DNA of 64,000 bases from Salminus brasiliensis (Eukaryota; Chordata; Actinopteri; Characiformes; Bryconidae), in NCBI RefSeq assembly GCF_030463535.1, contig NC_132900.1, forward strand, positions 30,093,721 through 30,157,720. The letters are read 5' to 3'. The translations under genes and the position numbers were made by a program. Below, piece after piece: positions 1 through 10,680 of the stretch (the stretch's first letter is position 1; every line of letters starts with the position of its first letter). The notes below the pieces were generated by a model. The model did not search any database, was not told where the DNA came from, and saw nothing but the letters and a program-made list of their open reading frames with translations.

Positions 1-1390
1 TTTACTCCAAAAAACTTTATTATTATAAACTTATATCATTTAGATACTTCATCAGAATTGTATTTTTGTTTTATTACAAATGAAACATTTTAAGAAAATT
101 ATTGAATTTAATTATTACAGAATGTCATTGTTTTGACATTGTGTTGCCAGAAAGAGATACGGCATCCCTTTTGCTCTTATCTAGCTCACAAGACATCTGT
201 ACCATTGTACTCATTCTTCCTAATGAATTCTGGATTTATAGGGGGCAAATATATGAACAGTCTGTGGAGTCCTGACGACTGGTTGAAGAAACACTGGTAT
301 ATAGAACCACAACAATTCAAGAAATACTTAAATGGTCATTTTAAAGAAGCTATTCTAATTTGGCCTGTACCGGCAGCCAGTTATTATATTCCCTATTTCA
401 CCAATTATTTGTATTATTTATATTATTTATATTTGTTTTTATTTATATGTTTATTATACTTTATGTGCAATATCCATTATAGTTACATATGTTGATGCCT
501 TCTTAACTTTTCATTGAAGATTCATCTTGTGTCAAAAAGTCAAAGATGGCAAAACACAAAGCACAATATTACATAACACCAACATGTCAAGAACCTTATT
601 TAGTACTATGTTGAAGCCTTTTTGCTTTATATGTCTGTAGATGCCAATGCCAAGTATAAACTGAGAAACCCTAGTTCACACCAAAAGTGTCTGAAAGTAT
701 TACTTTACAAGAAGAGCAGCTTGTAATTTACTAACCACCATGGCAGACTCTGAAACCATAGCCATTAATGGGAAATTTGACCAATATATAAGAGCAGGCA
801 CTTAATGATGTTAGGATAATGATGCGACGATGACGGCAGGTCAGCCAGGAGGCTTGCAGACATTACGACCAGCACAGGCTAAATCAAAGACACATGTCTT
901 CATGATCACTCATAACTTGGACCAGAAGCTGTTATGGAAGTAACAGATTTTCTGAAGAGAGTAGCCAGATTAGAAAAGCAGGCACAGTGGATGTACGTAG
1001 CCATTCAGTCACATACAAATCTTCATAAATTGTGGAAAGCAGATTATTTCACTATTGGACTTCCTTCTTAACACAATATACTGTCACACCTTAGCTCATG
1101 TAATAGATTTACCTTTAACTGCCACATAATTATTCACATGGATGTTTACCTCTGCCAATCCTGCAGCTGAAAAGATCATCAGGACCAAGGCTTCGCTCTA
1201 CAAGGTCTCATTCATAGACAACATTCACAGTTTAGAAGAGCAGATGGGGTTAATAACTGAACAAACCGCTACCTTACCTTGATTCTAGCTTATTCCTAGC
1301 TTATTCCTTATCATTAAGGTAGCAATGTCTACTTATTAATTATTAATTAATCTAATCAGCTAATATATATTATAACTATATGTCAGAACA
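1..1390. other. Intergenic sequence, nothing recognised
   Basis: AT-rich sequence without a supported gene. The longest reading frame here (133-495 +) has a low-complexity Tyr/Leu tail and no recognisable domain, so I treat it as chance. No RNA gene or repeat family was recognised. Confidence 0.5.
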
Positions 1391-1399
1391 TGGTCTTTA

Positions 1400-1605
1400 C
1401 AGTCAAACATGATGGAGGTTCAAAGATGGTTTTGAGTGGTTTGGCATTATGAAGTCTGAAGACTACCAGAGAATTCTGGAGCACCATGTAGAACCCAGTG
1501 TCAGTAAAAGCTGGAGGTCATGGGTCTTGCAGCAGGACAATGACCCAAAGCATACATCAGAAAGCCCACAGACTAAAGCACTGGAGAGTTCCAAGTGTTG
1601 ATGGT
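1400..1605 (+). mobile_element. Tc1/mariner transposase relic (C-terminal part)
   Basis: Translating 1521-1559 in frame gives WVLQQDNDPKHTS, the hallmark of Tc1-family transposases around the second catalytic Asp. The preceding bases (about 1415-1520) continue in a similar style (GIMKSEDYQRILEHHVEPSV). The frame is lost after about 1600, where an L2-type LINE fragment begins, so the copy is dead. Transposase of this family cuts and pastes DNA at TA sites. A Tc1-like terminal sequence (GGGGGTGAATACTTTTTATA) at about 2386-2415 is probably the far end of the same element. Confidence 0.8.
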
Positions 1606-1611
1606 GCCAGT

Positions 1612-2245
1612 AATGTTGTCCTGTCCATTTCTGGAGTTCTGCGCACAATCAGGCCCCTGCAACTTATCCAGAATGCAGCGACACGGGTTGTCTTCAACGT
1701 TCCTAAATTCAGCCATGTCACTCCAATGCTGAGTTCTCTTTTCACTAGCTTCCTGTAGCTGCTGCCCACATCAGATTTAAAACCCTGACTCTGGCCTACA
1801 AAGCCAAGACTGGACCAGCCAGCCCCTCCGTACTTGATGGCGATGGTCAAAAGCCGATCTGCACCGAGAGCCCTTCCAGTTTCAAGTACGGCTCGGCTCG
1901 ACCCGCCATCCTTTAAGATCCACTGAAGACGAGCGTCCAGACTTTTTAGTGTCCTGCACCGAAGTGGTGGAACGAACTTCCCCTGGGTGTCCGAACAGCA
2001 GAGTCCAACATTCGCTGTCTTTAAACCCAGACTGAAGACCCTCCTCTTCTGAGAGGACTTGGGCGAATAGCAGAGTGGTCTCCTTACTGACTTGTGTTTA
2101 GTAGAGTCTAAGATTAGAGGTATCTTTGAATTTTTAGCCTTTTCAAACTAGCTGAGGTTCTTCTTGGGTAAATACCACAGCACTTTTGTAAATCGCTCTG
2201 GATAATAGCGTCTGCTAAACGCCTTAAATGTAAATGTAAGGTCAG
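1612..2245 (+). mobile_element. L2-type LINE 3' fragment
   Basis: The start decodes as reverse-transcriptase C-terminal sequence (PLQLIQNAATRVVFNVPKFS, then a VTPMLSSL stretch), typical of L2 elements in fish. Frameshifts and stops follow. The end (about 2190-2240) has the tail that fish L2 elements and their partner SINEs share: TCGCTCTGGATAATAGCGTC, then CTGCTAAACG and a short AAATGTAAATGTAA repeat. It lies inside a Tc1-like element, so it inserted later. It is inactive. Confidence 0.8.
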
Positions 2246-2249
2246 ATTT

Positions 2250-2416
2250 GCAAAATTGGTGCATGGGTAAATCTGCTAAGATCGGGCCACCGTTCTCACA
2301 AACTGAGTGCAAAAAGGAGATTGGTGATGGAGGCCGCCAAGACACCCATGGCTACTACATCATGATTCCATTTCTAACACTTAAGGGGGTGAATACTTTT
2401 TATAGGCACTGTACAG
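2250..2416 (+). mobile_element. Terminal part of the Tc1-like element interrupted by L2
   Basis: This stretch ends in GGGGGTGAATACTTTTTATA followed by GGCACTGTA, a terminus typical of a common fish Tc1-like transposon family. Together with the transposase relic at 1400-1605 it suggests one old element split by the L2 insertion. The 5' terminal repeat was not found. Confidence 0.6.
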
Positions 2417-3650
2417 AACTGTACTCCTATGGTATAATAGACCTTCTCAGACTCGACTGATCTCCAAAACACACTTCAGAAGCTTTGTCACGTCTACAAA
2501 ACATAGACCGGTAAGAGTCATCACACCAGCTCTCTTACCCAGGTGTAATGTGATTCTACGGCGACATTTGACCTGTGGCAGTCCACAGCAGCTCGAGACA
2601 CATGCTTGAGAAGCTTGGTGAGGAACTGAGTGAAGCCTTGCCAGAAACATGTGGGCGACCCAGAAAACAGCGTTCTAATGCTCCCAGGTTAGAACAAGTC
2701 AAAAGCACTTTCTGAATGTTAGCTTCTATGTAAAGTAAAACAGGCCTGTTTTATAAGAAGTGCATATTTGCATTCAGAGGCTTCATGCGATCCAGATGGC
2801 CCCCTCATTTGTGGCTGTGCCACAGAGGCATGAAGTTTGGCTTGTTTCATGATGAGGATCATGGCGGTTTCACCATTTAGCTTGAACAGTTTGGTTTGAA
2901 TGACTCTTTGGATTTGAAAAGTGCTGAACACTGAATTCCTGTTTGTGTTGAACTCATGCCAAGAACATTTCTTGGGCAGATTCAAAATTCTGCCCAAAAA
3001 TCTGCTTCAGGAGACAGCTAGGACCTACGGCCCAAGTTCCAGTTTCAGAAAACGTACTTCAGATCGTCATCAGTATTGAGACATGTTTACAGCCCTGTAT
3101 ACACCTGGTCACTTTGTGCGAGCTCAGTATCAGGATTATATCTGGATCAATCCAGGCTGCATAAAACTGCCAGTGCATTTAAACCAGATCCAGATCCAGA
3201 TCTCTTAAACCTTTTTCAGGAGGTGTTCTGATCTGAGACTCATTTGAGCCACTTGGTATTGCTATAGCACTTGGTACGTCTCCAAATTGCATTCAGCAAC
3301 CAAATCCCTTCCCAGAACAACCCAAACACCAGTAATAATTGTCACGACACAAGCAAATTTGCATATGCCGACTCACACCTCAATCAGATTTCAGTCTGAC
3401 TAACCTGAGACGTATTAGACTACCTAGTGTAAATGCATGTGGCTAAAATGTGATCAGGATACGATCCAGATACTAGTCAGAGACTGTGTACCGTTCTGTA
3501 TTTCCAACTTGACCGTACTGTGGCTATGTTCGGCCATTGCTTTACGAATTTCTTCAAACACAGAGCGATTGTTCCACTGAAAACCTCCATCACTGCTGTC
3601 TGTCATGCATTTTTCAGTGTCCTCAGTGAATGTCTGGCTGGATTGACGTA
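2417..3650. other. Intergenic sequence, mostly unrecognised
   Basis: No gene supported. The part near 3090-3480 contains repeated GATCCAGAT-like words and may be an old inverted-repeat element, but I could not define its ends. Confidence 0.4.
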
Positions 3651-3654
3651 AAAG

Positions 3655-3960
3655 TCGCTCAGTCTGAGCAGACGCTTTTCTCCAGAGCGACTTACAAAAG
3701 AGCTTCACTGTTTACTCTTAGATAGTTTGTAGAGACGAGGATCCAAAGTATCCCTCTAAGCTTAGATACTACCAAATACAAAAGTCAGTATGGAGACCAC
3801 AATACTCACCAATACACCTCGCCCAAGCACTCTTGGAAGACGTAGGTCTTCAGTCTGCGAGCGACTCTGACGTTCGGACACCCAGGAAAAGTCTGGATGC
3901 TTGTCTTCAATGGATCTTAAAGGATGGCGGCTCAAGCTCAAAAGGCTTCACATATGACCA
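3655..3960 (-). mobile_element. L2-type LINE 3' fragment, second copy
   Basis: The reverse complement of 3828-3960 matches the + strand fragment at about 1890-2060 (shared words CCATCCTTTAAGATCCA, TGGGTGTCCGAAC and AGACTGAAGACC). The reverse complement of 3660-3700 gives the same 3' tail (TTTGTAAGTCGCTCTGGAGA, then AAAGCGTCTGCT). The copy is internally shortened relative to the first and carries no open reading frame. Confidence 0.75.
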
Positions 3961-5340
3961 AGAAGATCAGATTTGGGCCACTTTACCTGCTGTTTAAACA
4001 GAGCCTTAGTTAAGGGAGGCACTGCTGCACTTATTATCATATTAAACATAGTAAACATCCTCAATTAAACTGATCTTTATTAATTATTCAAACTTCTAAA
4101 TGGTAAATTTGTAGTGGGCCTCCAGGCACGGTACCCTGCCGTAGTCCTGGGCCGCATGTTCACGATACCACCTATGATATGTTCACACACTCTTGAAAGA
4201 AAGAGCGATTCATGCTGCGTCATGTGTGTGCGTGCTGAGCGACGTCTCTGGGGATGGAAGTGAACAAGCACATAAATATGATTTCAGGTCCAGTCCAGCA
4301 GACAGAGTAACGTAAACACTACGGCCAGCAGACTCCCCCAAGTGTTCCCCTCAGTGGCTCTCAGCTTACGCCAGGAGACAAAACAGAAATACCGCAGCCT
4401 GACCCCGGGGGGTGGGGGGACGGGGTGGGAAGAGTGACAGAGTTAGAAGTGCAGTGATGAACCCACTATAAAGTTGAACAAGAGGTGAAGGGGAAAACGC
4501 GGGGTTCAAACAATAGGCTGAGGTGTAACGGGATCTAGATGACGACACTCGCCTTAATATCTCCTCATATCCAAATTCCAAATAGATCTCAAGCCCCGTT
4601 TAAGTGCAAATGCAGCGTAATCAAGCATGCCTGGTCTGCCAGATTAATCTCCATTGAGGTCAATTAGTGCGGTACATATGTCTGTTTTTTCAAGGCAGAA
4701 TTACCAGCCCTGAATACCCTCATGTGAAGAATTAGCGTCAGTAGAAACACACTGAGGAAAGTATGTTGAGGACCAGTGTTGATATTTGACTGCAAGGTGC
4801 TGTGTCTAGTAAAGTTCTGCGGCTTTTTTCCCCCTCTAAAACCACAGAAATCCTTTTAGCTGCCCCCGTCGCTCGGTTTCCTGCACCTTCCTGGCTGCCC
4901 AGACTCAAAGGACAGACGGCCCAGACAGAAGCAGACTTTTCAGGGCACTTTTATAAATCTGAAGACGAGCTCGTCCAAAAAGCAGAAAGTCAAGATTGCT
5001 TCAGTTTGCAGAAATCAGACTCCTTAAATTGTCAGAGCAGACATCCCACCTCCAGAACAACTTGTGGAATTCTCCCGCATGCTCCCTGATATAGCAAGTG
5101 AGACAGAGCACCGTGATTGGTCTGTCTTTTTGCTCGGTAGACCTGTCAGTGTTCTCTATGGGTGGGATTTACAGTCGACTGCTACAGTCCCGACACTAGG
5201 AAGGTAAGGACCTAACACACGTCTTCTCCGATACATGCAAAGCCAGCTATCGTTCCTTTTCAAAAAGGCCATCGTCAGGCAGCCAACGCACTCTGAGGAA
5301 AGCGCCGGGTCCCCAGCTCCACCACACCAGCTAGTAAACG
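3961..5340. other. Intergenic sequence, nothing recognised
   Basis: No domain-bearing reading frame and no clear repeat family. Short frames here (for example 4802-5089 +) have no recognisable features. Confidence 0.4.
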
Positions 5341-5364
5341 CTTGTGTCGACCAACATCGCATTA

Positions 5365-5490
5365 GAGTTATTAGAGCGCCATCTACCCACCCGGAGAGAG
5401 CACGGCAGGTTTTGCTCTCTCAGACTCCGGCTGCTGATGACAAAGCAGCATGGCTCGGCATGCAAACCCACCCAGGTTGGCTATAGTGGC
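5365..5490 (-). mobile_element. SINE fragment, CATCAGCAG family
   Basis: The reverse complement carries the block CATCAGCAGCCGGAGTCTGA, then GAGAGCA and a C-rich stretch. The same block occurs at 34.2, 35.3, 58.4 and 63.7 kb. The tRNA-like head of the family is missing here, so this is a truncated copy. Confidence 0.6.
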
Positions 5491-5499
5491 AGTGCTATG

Positions 5500-6120
5500 A
5501 GCCCCACTTTTAATATTTTATTTAAAACGTAATTTTATATATAGGATGTTTCAGGGGTTCTTAGAGTATAGAAATTTTACCACGCTTTTCATTGGCCGTC
5601 TGAATCCTCTGAGCTCTACTAATAGCCTCAGTAACACTGCATAGCAGATGCTTAGCACTGTGAGAGTAATGACAGACTTTTCCTAAAATAGCGTTTCTAA
5701 ATCAGCACTTAGTTTGAAAGCCAAGGTTTGAAGAATTTCTGAATGTTGAAGGTAACTTGAGCCTCCAGTCCGGTTGGTGGCCATCTAGCGAGAAACATCT
5801 AGCGAAGGCAGTTTTTCTGTAAATGTAGACTTGCTGGACCAGAAACAACAACAACACAGCAAGAGCTATTCTAACTCCGCTCTCCCTGTCATCACTTTAA
5901 CCCCCTGGTGGTGGTCCAAAACAAGCCACACACACAGTTCCCCTCCACACCTCTGCAATTCCACACACACATACCCTACATCTGGTATCCCTGGCAGGTA
6001 GCAATCAATCTTTTTTCTGTTGTTGTTCTTCGAGTTGCTTTAAAAAGGCTGTCCTGCATCGGGAGCATCTTGGGTTTCGTTTAAAAGAATGCTCACTATA
6101 GCTTAATAGTGTCCGCAGTG
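5500..6120. other. Intergenic sequence, nothing recognised
   Basis: No gene, RNA or repeat family recognised before the first satellite array. Confidence 0.4.
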
Positions 6121-6132
6121 GGTTTTGGCTAC

Positions 6133-6915
6133 TTAAGGGGTTAACTGTAGTCCGGTAGCTGGGTTATAGACTGTATTACCCATAGCAACCCAGCCGGTGG
6201 GTTAACTGTAGCTTATTAGTTGGGTTATAGACTGTATTACCCATAGCAACCCAGCCGGTGGGTTAACTGTAGCTTATTAGTTGGGTTATAGACTGTATAA
6301 CAGTAACAATCCAGACTACGAGGGTTAACTATAGCTTATTAGTTGGGTTATAGACTGTATTACTCATAGCAACCCAGTCCGATGTGTTAACTTTAGCTTA
6401 TTAGTTGGGTTATAGACTGTATTACTCATAGCAACCCAGTCCGATGTGTTAACTTTAGCTTATTAGTTGGGTTATAGACTGTATTACTCATAGCAACCCA
6501 GTCCGATGTGTTAACCATATCTTATTAGTTGGGTTATAGACTGTATTACTCATAGCATCCCAGTCCGATGTGTTAACTTTAGCTTATTAGTTGGGTTATA
6601 GACTGTATTACTCATAGCAACCCAGTCCGATGTGTTAACTTTAGCTTATTAGTTGGGTTATAGACTGTATTACTCATAGTATCCCAGTCCGATGTGTTAA
6701 CTTTAGCTTATTAGTTGGGTTACAGACTGTATTACTCATAGCAACCCAGTCCGATTTGTTAACCATATCTTATTAGTTGGGTTATAGACTGTATAACAGT
6801 AACAACCCAGACTACGAGGGTTAACTATAGTTTATTAGCTGGGTTATAGACTGTATTACCCATAGCAACCCAGCTGATAGGTTAACCCCACTGGTCTAAA
6901 TGTTTAAGGGGTTAA
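6133..6915 (+). repeat. 61-bp satellite array 1
   Basis: About 12 tandem units of 61-62 bp with the core TTAGTTGGGTTATAGACTGT. The commonest subtype continues TTACTCATAGCAACCCAGTC. The unit carries inverted arms: near 6838-6873 AGCTGGGTT and AACCCAGCT bracket the spacer perfectly. Both edges of the array show the direct repeat TTAAGGGGTTAA (6133-6144 and 6904-6915). The same family recurs at 7525-8414 and, inverted, at 47800-48600. Confidence 0.9.
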
Positions 6916-7420
6916 AGTAGCAATATTTTCACAAAAGCATAGGGTTCCTGCTACTCTACCCACCTCCAGCACTTCTAAGGAATATCACTGCTGCTCTGAC
7001 TCATATGTTAAGAGTTAATGTAAGGGGTTCCTGTCACTCACTGGTCTAAATCAGCTACTGCTGTTGTATCTGGCAAGTCAACGGGGTACAGAAAGAGAGA
7101 GAGCGAGGCAGTGAGAGAGAGAGAGAGAGAGAGTCATTTAATGGTCCAGTTCAAGGTTCAATGCTGAAGTCCCGCTGACGAGTGGACGCGTTATTAAAAT
7201 AAACCAAGCTCAAGTTCAGACACGAAACAATATACTTCAGATACACTTCAGTAGCTCTACTGTTTAGGTCTGAGGACGGAACCCGAGCCCATCCGAGGAC
7301 CAAATGCCCCACTGTCAGTTTCCACCACTACTACTAATAACTCAAACAGCCAAAGCTAGTTCCTAGAAAATAAACAACAGAAGGCTGCTCCTAAAATAAA
7401 GCTTCTAAATTAGCATGCAG
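6916..7420. other. Spacer between satellite arrays, with a GA microsatellite
   Basis: No gene is recognised. A short GA-rich microsatellite lies at about 7096-7131. Fragments such as AAGGGGTTCCTG and CACTGGTCTAAAT recur on both sides, so part of this spacer is itself duplicated sequence. Confidence 0.5.
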
Positions 7421-7422
7421 TA

Positions 7423-8793
7423 CACTATGAGGACTAAAGTATTGGGACACCTGCTCGTTCATCAGTGTTACTTCTCAAATCAAGTCTCTTATTAAACAGC
7501 TTATCCTGCTTTTGTTGGAGTAACACAGACTACGAGGGTTAACTATAGCTTATTAGTTGGGTTATAGACTGTATTATCCATAGCAACCCTGCCAGTGGGT
7601 TAACTGTAGCTTATTAGTTGGGTTATAGACTGTATAACAGTAACAACCCAGACTACGAGGGTTAACTATAGCTTATTAGTTGGGTTATAGACTGTATTAC
7701 CCATAGCAACCCAGCTGATGGGTTAACTATAGCTTATTAGTTGGGTTATAGACTGTATTATCCATAGCAACCCTGCCAGTGGGTTAACTGTAGCTTATTA
7801 GTTGGGTTATAGACTGTATAACAGTAACAACCCAGACTACGAGGGTTAACCATATCTTATTAGTTGGGTTATAGACTGTATTACCCATAGCAACCCAGCT
7901 GATGGGTTAACTATAGCTTATTAGTTGGGTTATAGACTGAATTACCCATAGCAACCCTGCCAGTGGGATAACTGTAGCTTATTAGTTGGGTTATAGACTG
8001 TATAACAGTAACAACCCAGACTACGAGGGTTAACTATAGCTTATTAGTTGGGTTATAGACTGTATTACCCATAGCAACCCAGCTGATGGGTTAACTATAG
8101 CTTATTAGTTGGGTTATAGACTGTATTATCCATAGCAACCCTGCCAGTGGGTTAACTGTAGCTTATTAGTTGGGTTATAGACTGTATAACAGTAACAACC
8201 CAGACTACGAGGGTTAACTATAGCTTATTAGTTGGGTTATAGACTGTATTACCCATAGCAACCCAGCTGATGGGTTAACTATAGCTTATTAGTTGGGTTA
8301 TAGACTGTATTATCCATAGCAACCCTGCCAGTGGGTTAACTATAGCTTATTAGTTGGGTTATAGACTGTATTACCCATAGCAACCCAGCTGATGGGTTAA
8401 CTATAGCTCATTCGTTGTTGGAGTAACTGTCTCTACTGTCCAGGGAAGAAGGCTTTCTGCAAGATATTGTAGGAGCATTGCTGTAAAGATTTGATTGCAT
8501 TCAGCAACAAGAACTAGTGTTAGTGAGGTCACGATGTCCGGTGGATGCTCACCACCCCAAACAATGCCAAAATTATTGGATGGAGCACCATCATCCATCA
8601 TTCCAGAGAGCACTGGAGTTCCACTGGGGGCTTTATACCCCTCTATCCGACGCCTGGCGTTAGGCAGCATGGTGCCAATAGGTTCTGCTCTAGATAGTCC
8701 TATTCTATTGGCAGTACTTCTTCACAGAGACTACACAAGCTGTGTGTGTGTGTGCATAGAAAGGGGTGTCCACAAACTTTTGGACATACAGTG
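7423..8793 (+). mobile_element. TA-flanked MITE (family M), split by satellite array 2
   Basis: The left end is CACTATGAGGACTAAAGTAT and the right end, reverse-complemented, is CACTGTATGTCCAAAAGTTT. TA dinucleotides flank both ends (7421-7422 and 8794-8795), as expected for a Tc1/mariner-type target duplication. The inner sequence matches at least a dozen other copies in this window (landmarks GTTTATCCTGCTTTTGTTGG, CACGCCTGGCATTAGGCA). No transposase is encoded. The satellite insertion occupies 7525-8414. Confidence 0.85.
7525..8414 (+). repeat. 61-bp satellite array 2 with a three-unit higher-order pattern
   Basis: About 14 units of 61-62 bp. Three subtypes follow in regular order: one with CCATAGCAACCCAGCTGATG, one with TCCATAGCAACCCTGCCAGT, one with ACAGTAACAACCCAGACTAC. 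This gives a higher-order period near 184 bp repeated about four times, so the array grew by duplicating triplets. It sits inside a MITE and is bracketed by the 13-bp direct repeat TTGTTGGAGTAAC (7512-7524 and 8415-8427). Confidence 0.9.
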
Positions 8794-8849
8794 TATTTAG
8801 TCCTTCAAAAAATCAACATCAAAGCTCCAAGTTTTGTCTGCTTGTCAGT

Positions 8850-8960
8850 TTGAACTATTAGCCAATCAGAGCGCAGGGGGCGGGGTTGCCGGAATACGGG
8901 TGGGGAACAGAGCTGTATGGAGCAGCCAGGGGATGTAAAGTCCACACGCGGCTCTCCACC
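8850..8960 (+). promoter_or_regulatory. igsf10: Candidate igsf10 promoter (CCAAT box and GC box)
   Basis: A CCAAT box in GCCAATCAG (CCAAT 8862-8866) is followed about 10 bases later by the GC box GGGGCGGGG (8877-8885). The surroundings turn GC-rich, unlike the AT-rich flanks. There is no good TATA box, which fits a CCAAT/Sp1-type promoter. It lies just before the candidate non-coding exon. Transcript data are needed to place the start site. Confidence 0.5.
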
Positions 8961-9165
8961 TGGCGAGCTGGGTCTCTCCTGATGTAGGCTCGGAAGGTGG
9001 ATGTTCGGACTTGTTTGTGGGGGGACCTCCTGATGGATGCGGCTCCTCTTCCAGGCTGGATTAAGGTGGTGTTCTGTGGATTACCCGGGTTCAGGATGGG
9101 GGATCAGTAAACTTGACTAGAGCAGGAATTTCCCATCTCCAGCCGGACCACCGTCAGAGCGCTCG
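8900..9165 (+). other. igsf10: Candidate non-coding first exon of igsf10 (5' UTR)
   Basis: GC-rich stretch ending in a strong splice donor, GCGCTCG then GTGAGT, with exon end at 9165. The matching acceptor would be at 10380, after a long pyrimidine tract, joining to an exon that holds the igsf10 start codon at 10493. The exact 5' end is unknown. Human IGSF10 also has a non-coding first exon, as far as I recall. Confidence 0.5.
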
Positions 9166-9239
9166 GTGAGTTCTGCAGCTCTCAGGTTCAGCTTCTCTCT
9201 GCGGCCTCGTTGCGTTCGAGAAGTTTCAGCTCTCAGATC

Positions 9240-10220
9240 AAGAGTTTAGTTTCTCTCGTTTTATTCGTTTTGTTGCGTTTTTGCATTTTATTGTTCTCAA
9301 ATTCAGCTTTTTTAGATTATTTAGTTTGTTTTTGCCACTATTTTGTTTATTGTGTTGAATTTTATAGTCCTCAGCATTTTATAATTTTTTTGCTTTGTTA
9401 ATTTTCTATTATTTTGTTTGTTTTTTTGCCACTATAAACTATTTGTTTATTGTGTTGAATTTTATAGTCCTCAGCATTTTATATATCTATTTTTTTGCAT
9501 GTTTATTTCCTATTATTGTTTGTTTTTCCACTATTTTGTTTCTTTTGTTGCATTTTATAGTCCTTAGCATTTTATTTAAAAAATCATGTTTATTTTATAT
9601 TATTTTGTTTGTTTTTTTGCATTTTTTAGTTTCAAGTATGCAAGTTTTTTCTACTGTTTTTTTTTTATTTTAAGGTTCACAGATTCAGTATTTATTCTAA
9701 CATTTTTTTACATTTTTGTTTTCATAGTTTTTTTTTAATTTTGTTGCATTTTATAGTTTAGCATTTCATTCTTATTATTTTTGGGTTTTTTATTTTTTTT
9801 AAATTCAGTTTACTTGCTTTTTTGCATTTTTTTAGTTTTTAGATTCATAATTTCATTTTCTTTTGTTTGTTTTTTTTGCCACTATAAACTATTTGTTTAT
9901 TGTGTTGACTTTTATAATCTTTAGCATTTTATAATTTTTTTGCATGTTTATTTCCTATTATTTTGTTTGTTTTTCCACTATTTTTGTTTCTTTTGTTGCA
10001 TTTTATAGTCCTCAGCATTTTATTTTAAAAATTGCATGTTTATTTTCTAATATTGTATTTGGTTTTTTTGCATTTTTGCATTTTTTATATCTCAGATTTA
10101 GTTTTTTTCTACTGTTTTGTTTGTTTTGTTGAATTTTAAGGTTCCCAGATTCAGTATTTATTCACATTTTGTTTTGTTGTTGTTATTTTGTTTGTTTTCC
10201 TGCGTTTTTGTATTTTATTA
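9240..10220. repeat. T-rich degenerate tandem repeat in the 5' UTR intron
   Basis: Very T-rich on the + strand. The phrase TTTTATAGTCCTCAGCATTT recurs with small changes at about 9361, 9463, 9550, 9911 and 9999, giving a period of roughly 90-100 bp. Reading frames here are low-complexity Phe/Leu strings and are not genes. Confidence 0.7.
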
Positions 10221-10332
10221 CTCAGTTTTCTCACTTTTCTTGTAGTTAGTTTGTCTTGGTTTCGTGTTTGATTTGTTCACTGCTTTGTTTGGTTGGTTGT
10301 GTTTCTTCCAGCTCATTTCTTGCTCTGCTTTT

Positions 10333-10380
10333 ATCCACTCCTCCTCCTCCTCCTCCTCTTCCTCCTCCTCTTCATCACAG
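10333..10380 (+). promoter_or_regulatory. igsf10: Pyrimidine tract and splice acceptor before the igsf10 start exon
   Basis: An almost unbroken run of TCC/CTC triplets ends in TTCATCACAG, a textbook acceptor with its AG at 10379-10380. On the minus strand the tract reads as a poly-Glu frame (10218-10601), which is an artefact of the repeat. Confidence 0.55.
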
Positions 10381-10492
10381 CTGCAGTAAGGTATCTGCAG
10401 TCCCCCGCACGTCCCATAAAAACAGCTCAGTTGTGAAAAGGCACGAGCTGCATCTGCGGTGGTCAATGGCCAGGTGAAGGATCCGCTGCACC

Positions 10493-10680
10493 ATGCGCGC
10501 TCCTCGCGGAGAGTGGTCGTCCCTCCTCGCGCTGCTCCTGCTTCTGGCTGAGGCGCGGTGGAGCGGCGCGTGTCCCGCATCGTGCGCGTGCTACGTGCCA
10601 ACGGAAGTGCACTGCACCTTTCGGTACCTGAGCGCCATGCCCAGCGGGATCCAGCCGGCCGTGGAGAGGATCAACCTGGG
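10493..10680 (+). CDS. igsf10: igsf10 coding exon 1: signal peptide and LRR N-terminal cap
   Basis: Encodes residues 1-62 plus two bases of codon 63. The Leu-rich core at residues 11-18 is a clear signal peptide. A C-x3-C-x-C-x7-C pattern then forms the LRR N-cap. The ATG at 10493 sits in a good context (GCACCATGC) and directly precedes the signal peptide. The donor is GGG then GTGAGA. Confidence 0.92.

Noticed and set aside
6133-8414. The 61-bp arrays as a CRISPR-like array
   Set aside because: The units are contiguous with no unique spacers, and the genome is a vertebrate's. They are a satellite.
9210-10132. Three Phe/Leu-rich frames that look like membrane proteins
   Set aside because: They arise from the T-rich tandem repeat in the igsf10 intron, with no start context or conservation pattern.
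10218-10601. Minus-strand frame with a poly-Glu run
   Set aside because: It is the complement of the TCC/CTC tract at the igsf10 splice acceptor.
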